In this document: one piece after another, positions 8,601-16,477 of the stretch
How the letters are laid out: every line of letters starts with the position of its first letter
Position numbering within the stretch: position 1 is the first letter of the stretch
Source: an uncultured Tenacibaculum sp.
Lineage (GTDB): Bacteria; Bacteroidota; Bacteroidia; Flavobacteriales; Flavobacteriaceae
DNA: 64,000 bases
NCBI GenBank assembly: GCA_947497895.1
Contig: CANMIL010000003.1
Span: forward strand, 248,001 to 312,000
Reading direction: 5' to 3'
Notes under the pieces: generated by a model
What the model was told of the DNA's origin: nothing
Databases searched by the model: none
Seen by the model: the letters and a program-made list of their open reading frames with translations, nothing else
Position numbers and translations under genes: made by a program

Positions 8601-10492
8601 TGTGTCCCTATCCTATTGGTTTCATTTTCTGGAAAATCAGCAGGTAATAAATCAGGGAGATAATGATACTCATACGAGATAATCACTTCATAATCAGACC
8701 CGAAAGCATTGGTTTGTTGGGTAGAGCGACCTAAAACATCATACTCATAAGATGTTATGATCCCCTCAATATCAGTTTCTGATTGTAAAAGTAATTTCCA
8801 TCTAGAATAAGTTTTTTCCTCTGTTGTAATAATTGAATCAAAACCAGTAAACTTAGTAGTTACGATTAAATTTTCTGTGTTGAGCGTATAAGAATACAGG
8901 ATTGACTCTTTTTTTTCATTATCATCGTAAGAAACGGAAGTGCTTTTTAGTTGACCAATAAGATTGGCATCACTTGTACTTGTGTTATCATAATACTGAT
9001 GAGTTAGAGTATAATCTCCAAAGGTTTTCGTATCTAAAGAAACCCAATTAAAAGTAGGATCCGATGTTTTAATTTCTTTATAAGTATAAAGGGTTTCTTT
9101 AGTAGCTCCATCATTATTCGCTGCAACAATTTCTTTTTGTTTTACAAAAGCACGCATTTCAAAGGGATGAGCAGGACAACCTGGTTCTCCCATTTCTGAA
9201 TAGAACAAGGTATTAGTGGTTACACCACTAACTTCTATCGTTTGGGTTTTATTACCCCAATCATCGTAAATATAATATTCTTTAAACTCTTTACTTTCAT
9301 CGGGTGAAAATGTTACAACTTTACTTTTGGGGAACTCATAATTAAGAGGCTGTTCATCTAAAACTCCTTCATCATTACTATAGTAGGTATAAGAAGTGAT
9401 TTTTTGATGCAAATCACTTCCATTAGTTTCTATAGATTCAATTAATTGATGAAATTTATTATAAGTACTTTTAATGGTTTTATTTCCTATTGTTATCGTG
9501 TTAGAATAATAATAAGTATTAGGATAATTATAAAGTTGATCCTCATTATCGGACCATTCAATTAATGCATTATTCCCCCAGTAATTATTGTCTTCAATAT
9601 TGTTTTCTCCATAGATAATATCCATGGAGATATCAGAACCATTTGTAGATACTCTTTTTGTGTATTTGCTAAGTGCTGGCATTGGAGTTGATTCAAATCC
9701 AGAACCTAAAGGTAGTCTGAGTTTATTCTTATATGATATAGTCTCTTCGGCTCCTGTAGGATAAGTTACTTTTGAAATAAACCATAACTTACCACTAGTA
9801 CCTTCATCTGTATATTCAAAATTTATAGCACTATTGTTAGGTAGTTTTATGCTTTGCAACTGCGTTATCGAAGATTGTGAGAGGGTATATTTTCTTTCTT
9901 CATTACTGTTTGGATATAAAGTTATGGAAGTTACGGTATTATTATCTGTATGTTCAATAGTTGCTAATGAAGTGTTACTATCGTCCTTAATGTCGTATAG
10001 TAAAAATGAATGATATGAAAATTTAATAGAACGACCAGAACTTGAGATAATTTCAACTAAACGAAAAATTGCAATATTGTTTGAATAATATTTAGAGAGA
10101 ATTTCTCTAGTACCATCTTTGTATTGAATTTCTATAGTATTACCTATTTCAGTCCAAAACACATTAATATCTTGTGTTTTATGTGCTAGTTTCCAATTAC
10201 TACTAATTCCTGATTTTTCTAATACTTGGTAGGACCTACCATCACTTAGTGTTAGAATTTCACTTTTAGAATCATAAATAGAAAAGTTAAAAGACCATCC
10301 CATACCAAGAAGCTGTGTTTGGCCCGATGAACTAGAAAAAGTTGCTAGATGATTAAAATTAATATTTAAGTTAAACTCAGGACCAAATCCATAACATGAT
10401 TTAAAGGAAGCTAAGTTAAATTTAAAAGAGTAAGTACCTGTATGGGGATCTGGTGTCCCTATCAGGTTATTATTAAAAGCTGATGAATACAT
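5684..10492 (-). CDS. RHS-repeat / Tc-toxin-C-like protein with variable C-terminus
   Basis: This 1602-residue protein has many YD-type repeats (for example YDxxGN and YDxLSR forms) from about residue 350 to 1340. The N-terminus (TPDPHTGTYSFKFNL, GPEFNLNINFNHL, LLGMGWSFNF) resembles the start of Tc-toxin-C/RHS proteins that build a hollow shell around a toxic tail. The conserved core ends near residue 1355 with NPYRYCNGDSINYHDSSGH. The last ~240 residues are a separate tail with two hydrophobic stretches and a polar end I do not recognise; this is where the toxin domain should be. There is no signal peptide. It starts 5 bp after its partner gene's stop. No immunity gene follows, which is unusual for an interbacterial RHS toxin and leaves an anti-eukaryotic role open. 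Confidence 0.85.
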   Translation of the reverse strand: MYSSAFNNNLIGTPDPHTGTYSFKFNLASFKSCYGFGPEFNLNINFNHLATFSSSSGQTQLLGMGWSFNFSIYDSKSEILTLSDGRSYQVLEKSGISSNWKLAHKTQDINVFWTEIGNTIEIQYKDGTREILSKYYSNNIAIFRLVEIISSSGRSIKFSYHSFLLYDIKDDSNTSLATIEHTDNNTVTSITLYPNSNEERKYTLSQSSITQLQSIKLPNNSAINFEYTDEGTSGKLWFISKVTYPTGAEETISYKNKLRLPLGSGFESTPMPALSKYTKRVSTNGSDISMDIIYGENNIEDNNYWGNNALIEWSDNEDQLYNYPNTYYYSNTITIGNKTIKSTYNKFHQLIESIETNGSDLHQKITSYTYYSNDEGVLDEQPLNYEFPKSKVVTFSPDESKEFKEYYIYDDWGNKTQTIEVSGVTTNTLFYSEMGEPGCPAHPFEMRAFVKQKEIVAANNDGATKETLYTYKEIKTSDPTFNWVSLDTKTFGDYTLTHQYYDNTSTSDANLIGQLKSTSVSYDDNEKKESILYSYTLNTENLIVTTKFTGFDSIITTEEKTYSRWKLLLQSETDIEGIITSYEYDVLGRSTQQTNAFGSDYEVIISYEYHYLPDLLPADFPENETNRIGTQIIQTSQNTISHSYKDGEDNDLTSYISDKNDALYKISEITYDNLSRKSNVTQWDYILNKSDTEPSENFYSSSIDYQYGFWGEVNKETYSDGVVLIREMDPTNLTLTEHVEDVNGTPLPKIVTTYDHFQNILTQERLTSTDSSYSKKSNTYDGFGNLKQTLSPLQNSFSIDQYDLFDRPTAFTHFDGGSYQIDYFEGSNESMPKEVKIINAKPEDSDPISLGTLSYDSLSRVTSQTNQGITKAFDYESTNFGGIPNTITNGRKQICTIETIKELGRVSKVKTYSDSSLTTLLSSSSFSFSNKTNTSTPIGSLTNTTSDIGSYDYIYYKNGALNNATQHIEGFTDKLSSLESYTLAGTSLNIKVGDRIINKELDSYGRLQKTTDSTLEARSTFDKFGRVQKVDWYGTSDSLKVVQTITLEYDDYGREKKRTVTIPESTTNIVIEIKYDIEDKIILRTTTLNTSKTLIEHFEYDEKSRLKMYYVDPGYSEELLATDSNGKKLTNQEFTYNVLNNLTTLASNYSDSTSETKTFTYIMQKLDHLSISGDSTKEIDFTYDQDGNLISGDQNNNINYNVFNQVSKYNDTDYLYDSRNQIIKIGNTIGRYYLGYKGMSEISNGNETNFLSHGKVAIGEELNGETKILSTDNRLSVIGITQNGSTNYTSYTPLGVGNNTSRKKFNGELSDDSSGGYMLGNGTRLYLTDIGVFTSLDSYAPFNGGGLNPYRYCNGDSINYHDSSGHFIVALLTGISVATGIASTVLAVTDHDRAAKITGVISAITGLATGVKEGKMVFKKILNHPGIRKIQRMENGQIGIPLSGRGQGVKAKKNPKPKDPGYLETLRRAVIPKQKPIDEYTPNRRELHEHGKQLKNETLFNNYGLYPVNDNLAGNDHFDIPKQKQQKYMHQSTLVDKGEMSSTQAFMQSSIDWFNEPNASPADRAIGGTMNAFGALGSGLFEGTAKRTKDIYKGDNLFQPYD

Positions 10493-10497
10493 AATTT

Positions 10498-11790
10498 TTA
10501 TTGATTTATACCGTTAATTGAATTAATTTTAGAAATAGACCAAAAATGCGCGTTATCACCAGCGTTCCAGTTAATCTCAACATTTATATTATTTCCAAAG
10601 TTATCTACAAAATTATGTGTATTTATTTGAACATTATCAGAACCGATCTCTTTCCTATAGCAACCATCATGATAAACTCCATAGGAAAGACGTAGTGTTT
10701 CATTTCCATGTCCAATGTTTCCGCCATATACTCTAAAAAAAACTAAACCTCCTTTATCCGCAACTTGCTGAATTTCCTGCAAAGTAAAATCATTTGGGGC
10801 ATTATATGCAGATGCAGTAACTCTGTAATAATGATTTATTTTTAAATCATTTGGCTCATTATTACATGTTTTAGCATATAGATCAGATGATTGGCAACCA
10901 GGAACATCTCCATAATCGTATTGAGAATGGGTAAATATAAGACCTGGAATACTTACTGCTTTTCCCGCATTTATTTTCATTATTCCTCCAGCATACCATT
11001 TACCAACAAAATAGGTCCATAATGATGTATTATTATTTATATAATTTCCAAAAGAAATACCATATGTTTCAGGAACACTATATAACTTATGATTTTGATA
11101 AGGTAAATTTTTATATGTTAAAGATATTAAAGTACCACGTCCTTTCGTATATTCATTATCATAATCAAAATGAAAATTATCTGTTGTCAACGATAAGTTA
11201 TTTCTAATGCATTTTATATAATAGTTTATGTTAGGGGATTTACCTTCAATTTTTGAGAATATATTCTTCTCTGAAGCTGTAAACGATTTTGGGACAGTAA
11301 AATATACTGGGATATTGTATATAGGATTATTACGGACACTCCTTTCCCCTAGAATGGCTTCATTACTTTCTTTCGCGTCACTATACACTATATCATGTAG
11401 ATAAGGTCCAGGATCTCCTTGGTGAGATGTCCAATCTTTTAGTTCTATCTCTGAATTAGGATCATCATAAATTTTTAAATTATTCTGAACATAGTTTTTG
11501 ATTTTTTCTTCTGATAAATTCTCAGGGTAATAATTCTCTATTTGTACATATACTTTCATTCTCATATTTCCATTATTGTAAACATTAGATTTCCAGTCAT
11601 CTGATTCTTGATTCATTGTTGGGGATGGATTAATAGAGACCAAATTAAAACTAATACTATCTTTGATACTCTTATTTACTTTGTTATGCCTTTTTGAGGC
11701 ATTAGAAAATAGATTTTCTTGGATAGGTGCACTAAATGAAAATGTAGTGAGCAAAGTTAATAAATTGATTAACAAAAAAAATTTCTTCAT
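10498..11790 (-). CDS. Secreted protein paired with the RHS protein
   Basis: This 430-residue protein starts with a clear signal peptide (MKKFFLLINLLTLLTTFSFSA). I do not recognise a family. The middle is rich in Tyr, Asn and Gly; the C-terminal third (KINHYYRVTASAYNAP, GLVFFRVYGGNIGHGNETL) looks beta-rich, as in secreted or carbohydrate-binding modules. Its stop lies 5 bp before the RHS start, so they form an operon, and it may help export or deliver the RHS protein. Its upstream region is an inverted copy of that in front of the tail-fibre/astacin pair. Confidence 0.7.
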   Translation of the reverse strand: MKKFFLLINLLTLLTTFSFSAPIQENLFSNASKRHNKVNKSIKDSISFNLVSINPSPTMNQESDDWKSNVYNNGNMRMKVYVQIENYYPENLSEEKIKNYVQNNLKIYDDPNSEIELKDWTSHQGDPGPYLHDIVYSDAKESNEAILGERSVRNNPIYNIPVYFTVPKSFTASEKNIFSKIEGKSPNINYYIKCIRNNLSLTTDNFHFDYDNEYTKGRGTLISLTYKNLPYQNHKLYSVPETYGISFGNYINNNTSLWTYFVGKWYAGGIMKINAGKAVSIPGLIFTHSQYDYGDVPGCQSSDLYAKTCNNEPNDLKINHYYRVTASAYNAPNDFTLQEIQQVADKGGLVFFRVYGGNIGHGNETLRLSYGVYHDGCYRKEIGSDNVQINTHNFVDNFGNNINVEINWNAGDNAHFWSISKINSINGINQ

Positions 11791-11905
11791 AATTAAATTG
11801 TTTAAAAATTAAAATATTGTTTCTGCCAAAACTTAAAGGATGTCTAAATGTATTTCTTTTTCATATTTGTTTTGATTTTAACTTTTGCAATTCTTCTTGA
11901 TTCAA
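11775..11905 (-). promoter_or_regulatory. Upstream/leader region shared by two cargo modules (copy B)
   Basis: Read on the minus strand, this region matches 1695-1826 at most positions, including AGACATCCTTTAAGTTTTGG, GTTTTGGCAGAAACAATATT, TTTAATTATGAA and the T-rich first codons. It should carry the promoter and leader of the secreted-protein/RHS operon. The two copies form a ~130-bp inverted repeat about 10 kb apart and could also support inversion by homologous recombination. Confidence 0.75.
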
Positions 11906-11993
11906 CCTTTTTCTTCTTGTAATATTTGAACAAGTCTTAAAATAGTTTATAAGGTATAATATAATTTTTATCCTTTTTTTTAGGGATTAATTA

Positions 11994-12154
11994 TTTCATT
12001 TAGTGCACCTATCCAAGAAAATTTAATGATTATGAACAAACGGCTTACAGTGTTCAATGAGTTGACCAGTGGTGATGATAATTATCTCAAACAAGAAATA
12101 AATTACTTTCTATCAACACCATGTATATATATTGAAAAGTTTGCTTCAACTTAG
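11994..12154 (+). pseudogene. Fragment copying the signal-peptide region of the RHS partner
   Basis: Bases 11994-12022 are an exact 29-bp inverted copy of 11713-11741 inside the secreted partner gene, encoding FSAPIQEN at the signal-peptide cleavage site. The frame then continues with an unrelated sequence (LTVFNELTSGDDNYLKQEINYFLSTP) to a stop at 12152-12154. No start codon or signal peptide precedes it. It looks like the stump of a related secreted gene or the scar of a rearrangement. From 12155 to 12248 I see nothing. Confidence 0.5.
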
Positions 12155-12248
12155 AGAAGTTATCAGAAGAAATATGAAAAAGAAATACATGTAAGAAAAT
12201 CATCTAATATTAAGGTAACACCACCCCAAAAAATGTTAATTCTAGACA

Positions 12249-12533
12249 CTAAATTTTGTATCGTGAAAACAACTTCTTACCATATCGTTTGGAAATCATT
12301 TTACAAACTTCGTTACTAATACGCTCCTTGGTGTTTCTCGATACCATATAGATTTCATTACGAGTGTAAAACCGTTCTAATAATTTAATACTCTCAGAAA
12401 AATTATCTTTATTTGTAGCCATCAAAACTCTCGGTATAATTAACTCCATATCGTCTATAATAGATAAAGAGTTTATATCTAAATCCCAAAAGGCTTCTTT
12501 AGGAAGAATAGTTATGTCTATTTTTTTTCTCAA
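12249..12533 (-). CDS. DUF6922-like small protein (antitoxin-like, orphan)
   Basis: This 94-residue protein begins IDITILPKEAFWDLDINSL and ends in a helical segment (RNEIYMVSRNTKERISNEVCKMISKRY). The 'LPK..FWD.d...' start and the following IxRVL and LERFY stretches recall DUF6922 proteins of Bacteroidota, which often precede AbiEii-type nucleotidyltransferase toxins. No such toxin is nearby on the minus strand, so this may be an orphan antitoxin or a protective leftover. The assignment is from memory of the pattern and is moderate. Confidence 0.5.
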   Translation of the reverse strand: MRKKIDITILPKEAFWDLDINSLSIIDDMELIIPRVLMATNKDNFSESIKLLERFYTRNEIYMVSRNTKERISNEVCKMISKRYGKKLFSRYKI

Positions 12534-12915
12534 AATTACTATTTCTTATTAATCAATAAATTTAAAAGCTCAATATTTTTAAACCATGTTCTCCAAGTTT
12601 ATCATCTAGACCTAAATATCTGTAAAAAGTCTACCTTTTTTATTCTGAACTGCATAACTAGTTCGATGAGTTTGGTATTTCAATTTTTTATTCCTGTTTA
12701 TCCCAACCTAATTGGGTTTCTAATTAACATAATTTTTTTAGTAATATTTATTATATCGAGTTAATTTTTTTCAAAATATAACAGAACCGTGCTTTTTTAC
12801 ACCATAGACAAACACGAAAAACACAAAACAATCATAAAAATACGTTTTTAGGTAAAAAAATAACAGTTTTTAATGTTTTCATTACACAAAAAGTAATTTG
12901 GATCACATTTTTTAA

Positions 12916-12923
12916 TATATTTG
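12916..12923 (+). promoter_or_regulatory. Candidate -7 promoter element of the AAA-protease operon
   Basis: TATATTTG fits the Bacteroidota -7 consensus TAnnTTTG exactly; a TTTG lies 15 bp upstream at 12897-12900, slightly closer than usual. Transcription would begin near 12930 and leave a ~20-nt leader before the ATG at 12951. This argues against a TTG start at 12921. The rest of 12534-12915 is A/T-rich with no gene I can see. Confidence 0.5.
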
Positions 12924-12950
12924 AAACGAAAATTCAACCCTAGAAGTAGT

Positions 12951-14039
12951 ATGTACACAGAACTAATAAAAATAATTGAAGGCGGACTACATAATGACGC
13001 CAAAAAAGTGATAAGTTATTCGAAACACCTGGTCAAAAAACTAAAGGACGACGGTGCCGAAAAGCTAGCAAACAAAATAACCTCAATAATCGAGTCTTCT
13101 ACAGGAATGCCAGTTTACAAAGACCAGCTTTTTGATGCACCTATTGATAACGACACCAGATTAAATATAGCAGACGTCATTTTGCCTCAAGACATAAAAC
13201 TAGAAATTGAAGTATCAGATAGTGTTAAACAGCCAATTGCAAATTTCATTGCTCTAGTTGGCTCTAAAAATGAAATTAAAAGTAAGGGACTTGAAATCAA
13301 TTTATCTCTATTACTATATGGTCCTCCAGGTTGTGGTAAAACTACTTTGGCGAAATATATCGCAAAGGAACTTGACATCCCTATCGTTATTGCCAGATTC
13401 GACTCTTTAATTTCATCACTTCTTGGAAACACTGCAAAAAATATTAGAAAATTGTTTGATTATGCCAAAAGCAAACCCTGTATCCTCTTTCTAGATGAAT
13501 TTGATGCAATTGCGAAAGCAAGAGACGACAATCAAGAAACAGGAGAACTTAAAAGAGTTATTAATAGTTTACTTCAAAATATAGATGACTTTTTAGAATC
13601 TGGAATTTTAATAGCTGCTACAAATCATGAACAATTGCTTGATAGTGCAATATGGAGGAGATTTGAAAAAATTATAAATGTTAACAAGCCTGACAAAATT
13701 GAAATAAAAAAACTGATAGAATCCTATCTCAAAAGAGTAGAAATTAGTATTGATTTAGAAGACAAGAAAAACACAGCTCTACTATCACTTTTCCAAGACC
13801 TATCCCATTCTGAAATAATTAAAATTATTAACAGTTCTTATTATAACTCCATTATTCAAAATAAAAAATTAGAGTACTACGATATTCTATCTGAATATTT
13901 TAAATACTCCACAAACAACAGATACGAAATTGAAGAGATGATTAGGTTTTTTAGTGAGAATAACGTCACGCAAAAACATATCAGTGACTATTTAGACATA
14001 TCTATTAGACAAGTAAGAAATACAATAAATACAGAATAA
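12951..14039 (+). CDS. AAA+ ATPase paired with a subtilisin-like protease
   Basis: From the ATG at 12951 the protein has about 362 residues. A helical N-terminal region (ELIKIIEGGLHNDAKKVISYSK) precedes a single AAA+ domain with Walker A LLYGPPGCGKTTLAKY (near residue 125), Walker B CILFLDEFDAIA and an arginine-finger region AIWRRFEKI. It is closest to the FtsH/spastin-type 'classic' AAA group. The subtilase gene starts 14 bp after its stop. AAA-ATPase/S8-peptidase gene pairs recur in bacterial accessory regions and are suspected defence modules. I infer that the ATPase regulates or feeds the protease. The C-terminus (EEMIRFFSENNVTQKHISDYLDISIRQVRNT) looks like a helix-turn-helix, so it could also bind DNA. 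Confidence 0.85.
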   Translation: MYTELIKIIEGGLHNDAKKVISYSKHLVKKLKDDGAEKLANKITSIIESSTGMPVYKDQLFDAPIDNDTRLNIADVILPQDIKLEIEVSDSVKQPIANFIALVGSKNEIKSKGLEINLSLLLYGPPGCGKTTLAKYIAKELDIPIVIARFDSLISSLLGNTAKNIRKLFDYAKSKPCILFLDEFDAIAKARDDNQETGELKRVINSLLQNIDDFLESGILIAATNHEQLLDSAIWRRFEKIINVNKPDKIEIKKLIESYLKRVEISIDLEDKKNTALLSLFQDLSHSEIIKIINSSYYNSIIQNKKLEYYDILSEYFKYSTNNRYEIEEMIRFFSENNVTQKHISDYLDISIRQVRNTINTE

Positions 14040-14053
14040 TTAAACTTTAAAAA

Positions 14054-16408
14054 ATGGCGAAGAAAAACTTACCTGTAAAACTTTTTCAAAAGAGACAAAA
14101 AATCGACGATAGAAGAGTCGAAGGCATGCAAAATAAGATTCCGCCTAAATGGCAACTTTCAGGAGAAGAGTTAACGACTAGATCCAATGTTCTAGTTCAA
14201 TCTTTAGAAACCATACAAGATTATTTCAAGAATATAGAACATTCTAGAAGTTTTATCCCGGCAACTATTCGTGTAGACATTAACGATGAAGCTATAGCAA
14301 AATCTTATAGAACCGACATCCAAAAACTCTTTGATTCTAAACAATCAAAAAACAATATAATTGGATTTATAGAATCAAACAGCGCTATCATAAAGATTAA
14401 TAACCAAAGAGATATTCTTCAAATACAAAAAAACATCCAAAATCATGAAAGAAATGCTAAAGGTATTTCTGCTGTTGAATCAATAGAAATTTTTAAACCT
14501 TTTATCACTAATCTTGAAAAAGGTGAAACAATTAAAATTTCTTTGATTAATTATTTAGACTATGAGTTAAATAATGCTATTAGATCAGCTTTTAAAAGAT
14601 TTTGTAAAGAAAGGCAATTAGTAATAAAAGAAGCTAACTATTCCTCAGATCTCTTCATTTACAAAATTCAAAATATTACAAAAGTCGATTTAGATAGTAT
14701 AAGTGACTTTGAGGCTCTTGAGTCAATCACAATTATGCCTAAGTATTCAGTAGGAATGGATTTTATAGAGTCTAATCATGAATTAGATATAAAGATTCCA
14801 AAAAAAGACACTAATTATCCTATAATTGGAGTTTTAGATTCAGGAATATCGAAGAACAAATATCTTCAGCCCTGGTTACTTGAGAGAAAACACTCATCCT
14901 ACCCAGAAGAATTAACTAATACTTTTCATGGTACTTGTGTGTCTAGTTTAATTGTTTATGGAGATGAGTTAGAAAACAAAAATTGGACAGGTAATTCTGG
15001 AGCAATGTTATTTGATGCTACTGTTTTCCCGGACAACAAAAAAGAGACGATCTATGAAGACGAATTAATAGAAAATATAAGAGAGGCCATTTCCAATAAT
15101 AAAGACATTAAAATTTGGAATTTATCTTTAGGAACTGCCTCTGAGTCAAACATCAATGAGTTCTCTGACTTTGGAAAAGCTTTGGATCACATACAATTAG
15201 TAAACAACGTCATAATTTGCAAATCAACAGGAAATTGTAGTAATTTTAAAAATGGTTTTCCTAAATCCAGAATAGCAAAGTCAGGGGATTCAATGAGAGC
15301 TTTAGTTGTAGGTTCAATAGCTCATACAAAAAATAGCGAAGATTTATCCGAAATTAACCATCCTTCTCCATTTTCTAGAATTGGTCCTGGCCCATCTAAT
15401 AGCATTAAACCCGATTTAATGTCTTATGGAGGCAATGCAGGAGTTCAAAACGGAAGAATAATCCCCAATGGAGTTAGAACAATTGCACCTGATGGAAGTT
15501 TAGTAGAAATGATAGGAACTAGTTTTTCAACCCCAAGAATCACCTCTTTACTTTCAGAACTTAATTTTAAAATCAAGGAAGATTTTAACATAACGCTTTT
15601 AAAAGCATTAGCTATTCATTCTGCTAAATACCCCTATGGGGTTAAACTTCAAATAAATGACAAAATCAAACAAATGGGGTTTGGTATTCCCAATACTGCT
15701 GATGAAATAATTTATAACGATCCGCACGAAATAACTCTCATTCTTCAAGAAAATATTAACAAAGGAGAATATATTGAAATACTGGAATTTCCTTTCCCAG
15801 AAAGTCTAGTCGACGATGAAGGTTATTTTTATGGAGAAATTAAAATAACTTTAGTATCTCAACCTGTTTTAAGGGAAACCCAAGGCGCTGAGTATTGTCA
15901 GTCCAACTTAAAGTTTGGATTTGGAACTTATGATGATATTAAAAATAGAGATACAACAAAATCGTATATTTTAAATAGTATAGCCCCAAATGACCCTCAA
16001 AATGTGATGAGAGATTCAAATTACGGAGCTGCATCAAGAAAAGATACTACCAGCGATTATGCCAGAGAAAGGATTTTACTTAATTATGGTAAAAAATATC
16101 AACCAATAAAAAAGTATTCCGTAAACCTAAACGAAATGACCCCCTCTAGAAAAAGACACAGTCTAGAAGGTAATAGAAAATGGTTCGCTAGAATCAAAGG
16201 TGAGTATAGAAATTTCGCAGAAACTTTAGCTACTAAAGACGGAGAAGTATTAAACCAAGATTTCACATTAATTGTAACAATTAGAGACACAAAAGGTAAG
16301 CATCAAGTATATAATGAAGTCTCAAGACTTCTAGCTAACAGAAACTTTATCCACTCAAATATAAAAATAAGGGAAAATATCAGAATAAACATTCAAGGAA
16401 AACAATAA
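14054..16408 (+). CDS. Subtilisin-like (S8) serine protease of the AAA-protease pair
   Basis: This 784-residue protein has the S8 catalytic triad in order: Asp in IIGVLDSGIS (near residue 262), His in TFHGTCVSSLI (near 295) and Ser in MIGTSFSTPRI (near 493). The oxyanion Asn region (KSTGNCSNF) is present. The first ~250 residues are a long N-terminal region without a signal peptide, so the enzyme is intracellular, unlike most subtilases. The last ~220 residues form a beta-rich tail ending in conserved-looking FTLIVTIRDTKGKHQVY. It lies 14 bp after the AAA gene. A cytosolic protease beside an ATPase suggests a triggered, possibly suicidal, defence; the trigger is unknown. Confidence 0.88.
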   Translation: MAKKNLPVKLFQKRQKIDDRRVEGMQNKIPPKWQLSGEELTTRSNVLVQSLETIQDYFKNIEHSRSFIPATIRVDINDEAIAKSYRTDIQKLFDSKQSKNNIIGFIESNSAIIKINNQRDILQIQKNIQNHERNAKGISAVESIEIFKPFITNLEKGETIKISLINYLDYELNNAIRSAFKRFCKERQLVIKEANYSSDLFIYKIQNITKVDLDSISDFEALESITIMPKYSVGMDFIESNHELDIKIPKKDTNYPIIGVLDSGISKNKYLQPWLLERKHSSYPEELTNTFHGTCVSSLIVYGDELENKNWTGNSGAMLFDATVFPDNKKETIYEDELIENIREAISNNKDIKIWNLSLGTASESNINEFSDFGKALDHIQLVNNVIICKSTGNCSNFKNGFPKSRIAKSGDSMRALVVGSIAHTKNSEDLSEINHPSPFSRIGPGPSNSIKPDLMSYGGNAGVQNGRIIPNGVRTIAPDGSLVEMIGTSFSTPRITSLLSELNFKIKEDFNITLLKALAIHSAKYPYGVKLQINDKIKQMGFGIPNTADEIIYNDPHEITLILQENINKGEYIEILEFPFPESLVDDEGYFYGEIKITLVSQPVLRETQGAEYCQSNLKFGFGTYDDIKNRDTTKSYILNSIAPNDPQNVMRDSNYGAASRKDTTSDYARERILLNYGKKYQPIKKYSVNLNEMTPSRKRHSLEGNRKWFARIKGEYRNFAETLATKDGEVLNQDFTLIVTIRDTKGKHQVYNEVSRLLANRNFIHSNIKIRENIRINIQGKQ

Positions 16409-16417
16409 CTCCAAATA

Positions 16418-16450
16418 AAAGCATCTTATTCAGAATCAATAAGATGCTTT
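16418..16450 (+). terminator. Terminator after the AAA-protease operon
   Basis: A perfect 13-bp stem, AAAGCATCTTATT with AATAAGATGCTTT around CAGAATC, lies 9 bp after the protease stop. It separates the pair from the TnsE-like gene, which must have its own transcription or rely on read-through. Confidence 0.85.
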
Positions 16451-16477
16451 ATTCCAATCAACACACTTTAAAAGTTC

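Noticed and set aside
12921..12950. TTG start at 12921 for the AAA+ gene
   Set aside because: The TTG is part of a good TATATTTG promoter element, and an ATG at 12951 gives the N-terminus expected for the family.
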